Positions 1-7,517 of a stretch of DNA of 64,000 nucleotides are shown piece by piece. Position numbers and translations under genes: made by a program. Each line of letters begins with the position of its first letter. The stretch's first letter is position 1. The notes below the pieces were generated by a model. The model was not told where the DNA came from. It worked only from the letters and a program-made list of their open reading frames with translations, and made no database searches. The DNA is from Pirellulaceae bacterium. GTDB taxonomy: Bacteria; Planctomycetota; Planctomycetia; Pirellulales; Pirellulaceae. The stretch spans positions 19,807 to 83,806 of the forward strand of contig JAHDXO010000051.1 of assembly GCA_023382975.1 (NCBI GenBank). Reading direction: 5' to 3'.

Positions 1-924
1 CCGCAACGCGGCACGCCGAACTATGCCTACACGGACCAGGTCGTCGCGTGGTGCCAGGACCACGGGATCCGCATGAAGGGGCATCCGCTGCTCTGGGGCG
101 CCCAGGCCGGCGTGCCGACGTGGTCCCAGGGGCAACCGTCGGCGGAGATCCAGCGGCAGCGGGTCACCGAGATCATGCAGCGTTACCGGGGCAAGATCGA
201 GTTCTGGGAAGTGGTCAACGAACCGGCGCACGTCGCGGAACCGAAGATCGACCAGCCGTACCGCTGGGCCCGCGAAGCCGGGCCGGACGATTGTCTGATC
301 ATCAACGACTACCACGTGCTGGCGGACGGATGCCCCGCGTTCTTCCGACTCCTGACCGCGGCGAAACAGCAGCAGGTGCCGTTCGACGGGATCGGCATCC
401 AGGCTCACGAACCGCGCACGATGCGGTTTCCGCTGGATCGAGTTCAGGAGATCCTCGACCAGTACGCGACGTTCGGAAAGGGCTTGCATATCACCGAGTT
501 CACCCCCGCTTCGTCAGGCCAGACGATCACCGGCTCGCACCGCGACGGCGTCTGGGACGAGGAAGCCCAAGCGGAGTACGCGGTGAAATTCTATCGCGTC
601 TGTTTCGCTCACCCGGCGGTTCAGGCGATTACGTGGTGGGATCTTTGCGACCACGGGTCTTGGCTGCCGGGTGGCGGGATGCTCCGGGCCGACATGTCGC
701 CCAAGCCGGTCTACGAACAACTCCGGCGGCTGATCCACGAAGAATGGCAGACCAGCACGACCGGCGTCACGGACCGCGAAGGCCGGTTCGCGCTGCGGGG
801 GTTCCTGGGCGAGTACCGGCTGACGATCCGGACGCCCGATGGAGAGATCGAACGCGAAGTCAAACTCGTGCGAGATGGGCCGCCTGAGATCGTTGTTCGG
901 TTGGCAAGTCCTTCCTCTCCATGA
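1..924 (+). CDS. GH10 endo-beta-1,4-xylanase, 5'-truncated by window edge
   Basis: This is the C-terminal part of a family 10 glycoside hydrolase, which cleaves internal beta-1,4 xylosidic bonds. The frame is open from base 1, so the start lies outside the window. GH10 hallmarks appear in order: KGHPLLWG (from base 76), the acid/base glutamate in WEVVNEP (codon 220-222), and the nucleophile glutamate in HITEF (codon 496-498). After the barrel, the last 55 or so residues (STTGVTDREGRFALRG onward) look like a carboxypeptidase-regulatory-like beta-sandwich, a common add-on in exported planctomycete enzymes. GH127 and alpha-glucuronidase-like genes within 20 kb fit a role in xylan breakdown. The family is certain; the true substrate is inferred. 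Confidence 0.93.
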   Translation, partial: PQRGTPNYAYTDQVVAWCQDHGIRMKGHPLLWGAQAGVPTWSQGQPSAEIQRQRVTEIMQRYRGKIEFWEVVNEPAHVAEPKIDQPYRWAREAGPDDCLIINDYHVLADGCPAFFRLLTAAKQQQVPFDGIGIQAHEPRTMRFPLDRVQEILDQYATFGKGLHITEFTPASSGQTITGSHRDGVWDEEAQAEYAVKFYRVCFAHPAVQAITWWDLCDHGSWLPGGGMLRADMSPKPVYEQLRRLIHEEWQTSTTGVTDREGRFALRGFLGEYRLTIRTPDGEIEREVKLVRDGPPEIVVRLASPSSP

Positions 925-948
925 ACTGCTTGCCGGAGCCGCACGCCT

Positions 949-1150
949 ATGTTCCTTCGCCCTGCTGACCGTGACGCGACCCCGCCCACCGCGTCGAACT
1001 TCTGGGCCGTCCCCGGCTGCTTGCTGGCCGACACTTGCCCCGGTGATTCGGATCACGAGAATCACGAGGCACACCGGACCAAGGTCCAGGCCCTGATCGA
1101 TGCCGGCATTCGAACGTCCGTCAACCTGATGGAACGGAAACAGCAACACC
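949..1150 (+). pseudogene. remnant of a dual-specificity/tyrosine phosphatase-like gene (N-terminal fragment)
   Basis: The stretch SNFWAVPGCLLAD...KVQALIDAGIRTSVNLMER resembles the N-terminus of small bacterial dual-specificity phosphatase-like proteins, which usually read 'NSYWVVPGRLLAGEYPG' followed by a helix and 'LLDAGV..FIDLTE'. The resemblance stops near base 1140 and no catalytic HCxxGxxR loop follows. I read it as a truncated relic. Nothing else in 925-1275 looks coding. The similarity is from memory and needs a profile search. Confidence 0.4.
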
Positions 1151-1275
1151 GAGAGCGACACCCACGGATATCGTCGGAGTCGCCGGAGCGGTTGCGGTTC
1201 GCGAAGGGGTGGCTGGCGTGGCTCCAGCGTCGCAGCCTGGAGTCCTTTCGGGTTCCCGAGATTTATGGCGGCGAC

Positions 1276-2718
1276 CTATTGCGAGAACAGAGGAGCCGCC
1301 TGTCCCGAGAGCATCCTCAGTCGTAGATCGGTGAACCGTGACATCGTATAGTAGGCTGTTTCCAGTTGCACTGTTCCTGGTCGCATCAGACTAGCCTCGG
1401 CGACTTGAGCTACGTCGCCGGACCATTGAAACAAGACGCGGGGCTCGCGCCGAACCTCGATGGCCACCTTGTTCCCATCCACGAGGACTTTGCAGGACAG
1501 AGCGTACTCGGTGCCGATCTCCATCGAAACGTTGTCTCGCGGTTGGGCCTCGGGCGTCAGTCCGGTCAACCGGACGGTGGCCGTGGGCGACTCCGAGTTC
1601 CCGCGGTCGCCTCTCATGTCGACGACGACCGCTCGGGTGCTGCTGATGGGCAGATAGATGGCCGTGGTCTCCTTGGCTTGCGTAATGGTGACGCGAGTCC
1701 GGAGTTCATAGCTGCCGGCAATCCGCACGGGAACCGAGACCAGGGCACGCGGCTTGCCGGCACTAAAGGTCGCCGAGTGGCCGTCCCATTTCCATCCGGC
1801 GTCCTGCAAGTCGCGCTCCACCCGCACCAACGGGGCCAGGGCGATCCATCCGTCCTCGTCGGACGTCAAACCGTCGGTAGAAATGCGGCCATCGGGATCG
1901 GACAGTTGGACAGGCCCATCGGGATCGAACTCGTATGCCCCGATGTCCACCACCTTGTTCCGGACCCGCGGACCGCCGGCGGCGTCGACGGCCTCGATCA
2001 TCCAGTCTTCGTTCCGTCCGGTGTCGATGCATGGCGAGGCAGGCCGCAAACGGAAATCCTGGTCCGAGACGAAATGCGGGTCGTTCGTGCAGGAGTTGTG
2101 CAGGCCAATGTTGGCGCTTTGGCGGACGAAGCCCTGCTCGTTGCCGAAGAGGATCATGTTGGCCGGATCGTCGCCTCCTCCGCCCATGTCGTAGGCGTAG
2201 AGTCCGGCGCCGCCGTTGTAGGCGACGGTGCAATTCTTGGCGCATCCGCCATGGTTGAAGAAGATGCCGTGGCCGGCGTTCCGCACGATCACACAGTTCC
2301 GCACGACGGCGGTGGTTCCCTCGCGATGTCCGAAGCGGACGCCGCCGCCAAATCGGGTGATCGTGAAGCCGTCGACGATCGCCTGGTCCGACTGCACATC
2401 GAAGCACCAGCCGTCACGGGGCGCGCCCTCGCCGTCGAGCACGGTTCTTCTCGCCCCTTTGGTGCTTCGCACAACGACCCCCCGATTGACGACGATCGTA
2501 TGACCAACCGCATACCTTCCCGGGCCAACGACGATCTGATCGCCATCGCGGGCCACGTCGAGCGCGCTGGCGATATCGTGGGCGGCCGTCTCCCAGCAGA
2601 TAAACGGAGACTCGGCCGTGCCTTTCGGAGAGACGTATCTCGTCTCGCCAGACGCAACGGCCTCCAGCAGCAGGAAAACGCTCAGCGCAGAGCACATTGA
2701 AGCCGTGATGGTTCTCAT
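1276..2718 (-). CDS. exported right-handed parallel beta-helix repeat protein
   Basis: A 480-residue secreted protein of unknown substrate. A signal peptide (MRTITASMCSALSVFLLLEAVASG) is followed by a DUF1565-like start (YVSPKGT..., DGDQIVVGPGRY) and beta-helix rungs such as VDGFTITRFGGG and VRNCVIVRNAGHGIF. The motif SPCIDTG..DIGAYEF closes the helix, and a C-terminal region of about 150 residues looks like a beta-sandwich. Proteins of this type often bind or cleave polysaccharides such as pectin or alginate, but no lyase residues can be assigned here. The start at 2718 is chosen because GAGGAG lies just upstream and the signal peptide begins there; the frame is open much further upstream but that part does not look coding. 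Confidence 0.82.
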   Translation of the reverse strand: MRTITASMCSALSVFLLLEAVASGETRYVSPKGTAESPFICWETAAHDIASALDVARDGDQIVVGPGRYAVGHTIVVNRGVVVRSTKGARRTVLDGEGAPRDGWCFDVQSDQAIVDGFTITRFGGGVRFGHREGTTAVVRNCVIVRNAGHGIFFNHGGCAKNCTVAYNGGAGLYAYDMGGGGDDPANMILFGNEQGFVRQSANIGLHNSCTNDPHFVSDQDFRLRPASPCIDTGRNEDWMIEAVDAAGGPRVRNKVVDIGAYEFDPDGPVQLSDPDGRISTDGLTSDEDGWIALAPLVRVERDLQDAGWKWDGHSATFSAGKPRALVSVPVRIAGSYELRTRVTITQAKETTAIYLPISSTRAVVVDMRGDRGNSESPTATVRLTGLTPEAQPRDNVSMEIGTEYALSCKVLVDGNKVAIEVRREPRVLFQWSGDVAQVAEASLMRPGTVQLETAYYTMSRFTDLRLRMLSGQAAPLFSQ

Positions 2719-2919
2719 GCCGGACTCCTCTCGATGGACGATTGCCCAGGTTAAAGCAACTCGAAACGCAAGTACGTACCACACTCCAATTAAGACGATG
2801 CATACGTCCGAAGTGTTTTCGCGTGACGCTGAATGGCCCATGCCGCCGCGTTTTTGACTCGCGAGTCCGCCTTGGGAAATCGTCGGCGGCACTTGCGATG
2901 CTGGGCAACGCCACCACTT

Positions 2920-2944
2920 CCGCCCGTGGACGCGACACGGGCGG
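2920..2944. terminator. 9-bp perfect GC-rich hairpin between two minus-strand genes
   Basis: CCGCCCGTG (2920-2928) and CACGGGCGG (2936-2944) pair perfectly around a 7-nt loop. It lies downstream of the metallo-beta-lactamase-fold gene and upstream of the beta-helix gene. There is no T-run, so it may be an attenuating or RNA-end structure and not an intrinsic terminator. Confidence 0.3.
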
Positions 2945-3002
2945 ACATCCTGCCACGAAGGACCGGATAGCAGGTGCGCGCCAATTTGGCGAAGTGAATA
3001 AG

Positions 3003-3725
3003 CTAGCTCCCTAGCAGTTCTTTCAGTACCGGCGCGAGATCGAGTAGGGCCTTCGAGCCATCGCCAACAAATGACGAGCCGTGCATGGCAGCCAGGGTCT
3101 TCGGTTTGAGAGCGGCCAGTTCTGCCAGGAATCGCTGCGTGTTTGGCGTGTAGGGCATGTAGTTCGCCAACGGACCAGCCTGATACTGAGTGAGTGTTTC
3201 CCGAAATCGCCCGATCAAGTCCGATTCCGTTGATGGTTCGACATCGCCGACCTGATGAAACAGATCGGAGCAGAACATGGTCCGCTGCGTCTCCTCGAAT
3301 AACATGCCCGCATCCCAACCGTGCGGAAGATGCGGCGTGGCAATCAGGCGGAAGCGGTACTTGCCTGTCGCCAGCACATCGTCGCTCTTCAGGATGTGGG
3401 CTGGCCGAGTGGCAAAGTCATTCACGCTGACCAACGCTCCGACGAAGGTACACACGGCCTCGGCCGAAGGCGCCGCTTCAAGCCAGTTGTTGAGAGCACC
3501 GCATTCATCGGCCTCGAAATGGCTGAAGCCTATCCAGCGAATCGTGGACGGGTCGAGGATCTTGGTTACGCTTTCGAGCACCAGGGGGAACATCGCCCTC
3601 GTGCCTGTGTGATACAGCAACGGCTGATCGTCTCTCACGAGAAACTGATTGAACTGCAAGTCGATTTCGGGCACGTAAATCGATATGCGATACACGTCCG
3701 GAGCGATCTCGAAAATCGTCGGCAT
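3003..3725 (-). CDS. metallo-beta-lactamase-fold protein of the flavodiiron/ODP type
   Basis: A 240-residue cytoplasmic protein. The metal ligands follow the oxygen-reducing flavodiiron pattern: SHFEADECG (HxExDxxG), then LPHGWDAGM, CSDLFH and MHGSS near the C-terminus. No flavodoxin domain is attached, so it is a stand-alone ODP-like domain whose electron donor and substrate are unknown. The ATG at 3725 is preferred to an upstream TTG because GAGGAG sits 7 nt before it. It begins 33 nt after the esterase gene and is probably co-transcribed with it. Confidence 0.8.
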   Translation of the reverse strand: MPTIFEIAPDVYRISIYVPEIDLQFNQFLVRDDQPLLYHTGTRAMFPLVLESVTKILDPSTIRWIGFSHFEADECGALNNWLEAAPSAEAVCTFVGALVSVNDFATRPAHILKSDDVLATGKYRFRLIATPHLPHGWDAGMLFEETQRTMFCSDLFHQVGDVEPSTESDLIGRFRETLTQYQAGPLANYMPYTPNTQRFLAELAALKPKTLAAMHGSSFVGDGSKALLDLAPVLKELLGS

Positions 3726-3758
3726 GTTGGCTCTCCTCTTGTCGGACAAAAGTGAGTA

Positions 3759-4670
3759 TCACTGCTTCAAGTGCCGGTCGAAGAACTCCCATGTAGCGTC
3801 TGCGGCCTTCTTGCCATGCTCGCCACCGAAGCCGTGGCCCTGCCCCTGGAACACCATCAGCGTGTGCGGAGCCCCGAACGCCTTCATCTTCTCGTCCAAC
3901 ATCTTTGCCTGCTCCACCGGCACCAGAGCGTCTTTATCGCCATGGAGTGTCAGGACCGGTGGATCATCTTTGCTGACGTAGGTGAGTGGGCTGGCAGCCC
4001 TGTATCGTTCAGCGGCTTCGCTGGGCGTCCCGCCCATGAACAACCGGAAGATCCAGGCGACCGAGCTTTTCTCGAAGCAGAATGCCATGTCGGTTGGGCC
4101 GAACACGTTGACGACCGCCTGCACCCGGCTGGATTGATCGGGATTCCCGCTGTCGCCTTCCAGCTTCGACGTTGGATCGGTGAGACCCACTAGCAACGAA
4201 AGGTGGCCGCCTGCGGAGCCGCCCGTCACACCGATCCGGTCTGGATCGACGTGGTACTTCTTGGAATTGGCCCGTACCCAACGGATGGCAGCTTTGGCGT
4301 CGTGGATCTGCGCCGGAAAGATCGGATTGGCGGTCGTGGTCTCTTTCTTCGATTGGTCAAACGTCATCAGCCGGTAGCTGATGGTCGCCGCCACGTACCC
4401 TCTTTTTGCCGCCTCCTGGATTTGTCCCCGGTACGCCTGCCGATTGCCCCCTGACCAGCCGCCGCCGTGGATGAATACGATGGCCGGAAACGGACCGTCG
4501 CCTTGCGGTCGAGCCAAATCCAGTTTCAACTCCGTCTCGCCAGCCTTGCCGTAGGTGATGTTGTCTTCGATGACAATCTGGCCGTTGTCAGCCCCCGCAC
4601 ATCGGCCCGTACAGCCCAGCGGCAACAGAACGCAGGCGAATGCTGCGACGATGGATCTCCAAGTTCTCAC
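3759..4670 (-). CDS. exported alpha/beta-hydrolase (BD-FAE/esterase-lipase type)
   Basis: A 303-residue serine hydrolase. It has the oxyanion motif HGGGW, nucleophile elbow GGSAGG, acid loop HGDKDALVP and catalytic histidine in GHGFGG. These match the bacterial feruloyl/acetyl-xylan esterase-like group (BD-FAE), although the substrate cannot be fixed from sequence. A GTG start at 4670 is chosen because GAGGAGT precedes it and a clean signal peptide (RTWRSIVAAFACVLLPLGC) follows. The ATG at 4709 would add 13 polar residues with no ribosome site. LPLGC is a weak lipobox, so lipoprotein processing is possible. It is the first gene of a two-gene unit with the metallo-beta-lactamase-fold gene. Confidence 0.85.
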   Translation of the reverse strand: MRTWRSIVAAFACVLLPLGCTGRCAGADNGQIVIEDNITYGKAGETELKLDLARPQGDGPFPAIVFIHGGGWSGGNRQAYRGQIQEAAKRGYVAATISYRLMTFDQSKKETTTANPIFPAQIHDAKAAIRWVRANSKKYHVDPDRIGVTGGSAGGHLSLLVGLTDPTSKLEGDSGNPDQSSRVQAVVNVFGPTDMAFCFEKSSVAWIFRLFMGGTPSEAAERYRAASPLTYVSKDDPPVLTLHGDKDALVPVEQAKMLDEKMKAFGAPHTLMVFQGQGHGFGGEHGKKAADATWEFFDRHLKQ

Positions 4671-5149
4671 GGGTGACTCCTCGTTCTGAAATGGTGTCAA
4701 AGTCTGCATACGCCACGGACGCTCAGCGAAGGTGACTGCCGTCGATTGTACACGTCGTTTCCAGCGTCGGGTAGAATGCAGCGAATTATCGAAACACTGC
4801 TATCGCAAGCAACATGCATGAATGCCCTCCGTCCCAGCAATTCCCGGCGAGAAGGCGCACGGGCACGATTGCGGTTTTGATGGGGGGTGGTTGGGCGGCT
4901 GCAAGTGCCGCGGCATCGCGGACAGGCCGGTGCGGAAGTCTCACGGCGATGGGTCAGGACAAAATTGGACGGGCTCAGCCGCGCTCGTAGAGGGTCAATC
5001 TTGAAGACGGCGCATTGTGCGAGCCCGGATGGCGGGCACGGGCGACAACTTGACTTCGTGGGAAGGGGATCCCTGGATTGCGGCTAACCCGGAGGCGGCT
5101 GACAAGAGCACAGGCGGCTGCAAGGATAGCTGAAGGAAACCGCCCGGTC

Positions 5150-5498
5150 TTCGTCATGGGCACGCAGCACTTCCGCAAACCGATGTTCGTGATCATCCTG
5201 TCCTTGAAGAACGGCCGCAGCCGGTCCGGTTCAACGGGTCGAGCATTTCCCGCGTCTGCGTGTCACCGGAAATCCGCATGATTCGGAACAGCGTCTTCAT
5301 GTTCTCGTCGTTGCGACGCGCCTGGAACGCGAGCAGGGACGGATCCTTCAGAGAAGACAACGCCAAGGCCGACATCATCGCATCGGCAAGGAGATAATCG
5401 GGCTCTCGACGCTGATTGGGTAGTGGCCTGGCCCGATCGTGAATCAGTTCGATCAACGCTTCAAAAGAGAGAGGCTTCCGTGTCCAAGGCGTATTCAC
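5150..5498 (-). pseudogene. frameshifted transposase remnant (DDE family, N-terminal region)
   Basis: From a GTG at 5498 the frame encodes EALIELIHDRARPLPNQR, LLADAMMSALALSSLKDPSL and ENMKTLFRIMRISGDTQTRE. This is the conserved N-terminal region of a transposase group common in planctomycetes (usual form: SDALMSALALFSLKDPSLL, then a PSDTQMRE-like motif). After MLDPLN the frame is lost, and DRLRPFFKDR continues in another frame before the similarity fades. The DDE catalytic part is absent and I see no terminal inverted repeats, so it is dead. IS family assignment is uncertain. Confidence 0.62.
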
Positions 5499-5689
5499 TC
5501 GTTCGGCGCGAAGCGGCGGAGTATCATTCAGCCAGCCCCTTTCATCGATTGGCAGAGGCGAAGGTGCATCATTCCGGACCCTGAATGCACCCTTTTACAC
5601 CCAGAACCTGCACTGTGGGCAGCACCTCTTTGCGTGCGCGAACCGCCAGCACTGCCAGCATCGCGTTTTCCACGCGTCTTCCTCGCTTT

Positions 5690-5955
5690 CGCCGCTCACC
5701 GGGAATTGCTGCTGGCCTTGCCAACCACGTCGGCGAGGCCGGTGGGGAAGTTGTAGCGCGCGGGCATCAGCGAGGCCCGCGTCGGCGCGCACGTCGGGGC
5801 TGACGGGGAAGTGCGTGAGTTCCGTGGCTTGGCCGGCAAACGCGTCGATCTGCGGTGTCTCGACAATCCGTCCCGCGAGGGCCACGTGCGGCTGCAAAGA
5901 ACGACCGCGGCAGCCCTTTGGCGTATTGTGGAAGTCCACACCTTCGGCTATGCAA
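5690..5955 (-). pseudogene. frameshifted fragment of a type I sulfatase gene
   Basis: Two minus-strand frames together spell the sulfatase signature region. One frame reads IVETPQIDAFAGQATELTHFPVSP. The other continues with TCAPTRASLMPARYNFPTG, which contains the C-x-P-x-R formylglycine motif, and then hits a stop at 5696. Intact homologues have these pieces in a single frame. Neither the metal-binding start of the gene nor its C-terminal two thirds is present. The 4671-6051 stretch around it and the transposase remnant holds no intact gene. Confidence 0.62.
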
Positions 5956-6051
5956 GTAGGGGACTGGTCGCTTGATTCAACGCAAAGTCCCGCACCGGCT
6001 GGCACAGTTGCCGTCCCGCCGGTAGGGCGAACGACACGGAGGCTATCGACG

Positions 6052-7470
6052 ATGAACTCGACAACACGCCGGAGATTCTTGGCGGGGCTGGGCGCGGTCG
6101 GTGCAACCGCTTGGGCCGCGTCACGCTCGACTACCGCAGCGGAGATGCAGGACCTTATCGAGGTCACGCCGCGTGAGCTGGATGAGGTGCTACGAAATCC
6201 CGGGATCGGCTTCGAGACGGGCGGTTGTTTCAACGGCGACCGCAAGGTCCGCAACTACCCCGAATGCTCGATCGCCTATTTCCGGTTCTACTGGGACCGG
6301 CTGGAACCGGAACAAGGCCGCTACGCGTTCGATCTGATCGAGCAACTGCTGACCAAGGCTCGCGAGCGCGGCCAGGACTTGGCGTTGCGGTTCATGCCGA
6401 TGGATACCGAGCCCAAAGCGCCCGCGTGGTTCCGAGCCAAAGAGAAGGGTTTCACCTACCAAGTCAAAGCCGCCGGTTGGGAACGCGGATTGAAGAAGGG
6501 CCAAATGGTCGAGACCTGGGCACCGGACTTCAATTCCCCGTTCTTCCTGGAGCGGCAGGAAGCGCTGGTGCGAGCCTTTGGCGAACGTTTCAACGGCCAT
6601 CCCGACCTCGTGCGGATGGACATCGGCAGCATCGGCCGCTGGGGCGAATGGCACACATCGGGTACGCCGGTTCCTATGCCGACCGAGGAAAACGCGCTGC
6701 GCGTGATCGACTGGTACTTCCAGTACTGGGGACGCACGCCGCTGACGATGCTTGTGGGCTACACTCCCGGTCTGCGCCACGCGGTCGGCCGCGGGGCGGG
6801 TTGGCGTGCGGACTCGCTGGGCGACTGGGGGCATTTCTCGGATCGCTGGTGCCACATGGTCCACGCGTATCCGAAACTGGTGGCCGCAGGCGGCGCGGCG
6901 GAGGCGTGGAAACGGGGCCCCGTCACCTTCGAGGCGCCCGGCTCGATGGAGGACCTTGAACGCTATGTGCCGAACAAAGGCGGCGGCTACGATGCCATGT
7001 GGGATCAAGCCTTGGCGTGGGGCGCGTCCAGCTACCATGCCAAAAGCGTGCCCATCCCGGACGCCCAAGTCGCGCCGATGGAGCGGTTCTTGAAACGGTG
7101 CGGCTACCGTTTCGTACTGCGGTCGCTGCAGTATCCGCGAGCCGTGAACCGTGGCGGCCCCCTTGGGTTGCGGATGCAGTGGGAGAACGTCGGAGTCGCC
7201 CCACCCTATCGTCCTTACGTGCTTGCCGTGCGTCTGCAGCAGGGCGATCGCTCGCTGGTCCTCGACACGGACGCGAAGCTGACAGATTGGCTGCCGGGAA
7301 AACACGAGGTGGACGCACGACTGCAACTGCCGAGCGAACTGGCGGCAGGCGATTACGAAATGGCGATCGGCATTCTCGATCCACACGATCGCGAACCGGA
7401 GGTTCGCTTGGCGATCGAGGGTCGCCGAACCGACGGCTGGTATCCCATGGGGCGGCTCGGCGTCACCTGA
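6052..7470 (+). CDS. Tat-exported DUF4832 protein, TIM-barrel glycosidase-like
   Basis: A 472-residue protein with a twin-arginine signal (MNSTTRRRFLAGLGAVGATAWAA). The body starts GIGFETGGCF, followed by YFRFYWDRLEPEQGRYAFD, the typical opening of a beta/alpha barrel in beta-galactosidase-like proteins. The C-terminal 120 residues (QWENVGVAPPYRPYVLAVRL...DWLPGKHEV) form the DUF4832 beta-sandwich. Enzyme activity is unproven for this family. The start at 6052 follows GGAG and is the only one that yields a Tat signal. It lies 47 nt upstream of the GH127 gene, so the two are probably one unit. A paralogue lies at 13524-15044. Confidence 0.85.
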   Translation: MNSTTRRRFLAGLGAVGATAWAASRSTTAAEMQDLIEVTPRELDEVLRNPGIGFETGGCFNGDRKVRNYPECSIAYFRFYWDRLEPEQGRYAFDLIEQLLTKARERGQDLALRFMPMDTEPKAPAWFRAKEKGFTYQVKAAGWERGLKKGQMVETWAPDFNSPFFLERQEALVRAFGERFNGHPDLVRMDIGSIGRWGEWHTSGTPVPMPTEENALRVIDWYFQYWGRTPLTMLVGYTPGLRHAVGRGAGWRADSLGDWGHFSDRWCHMVHAYPKLVAAGGAAEAWKRGPVTFEAPGSMEDLERYVPNKGGGYDAMWDQALAWGASSYHAKSVPIPDAQVAPMERFLKRCGYRFVLRSLQYPRAVNRGGPLGLRMQWENVGVAPPYRPYVLAVRLQQGDRSLVLDTDAKLTDWLPGKHEVDARLQLPSELAAGDYEMAIGILDPHDREPEVRLAIEGRRTDGWYPMGRLGVT

Positions 7471-7517
7471 TTCCTTCGTGTGACGGTTGGCCCACGACAA
7501 GCTGGCGAGAAACAAGC

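Noticed and set aside
1366..2700. Long plus-strand frame opposite the beta-helix gene
   Set aside because: It lies wholly antisense to a gene with a signal peptide and recognisable domains, and its peptide shows only reversed-codon composition of a GC-rich gene.
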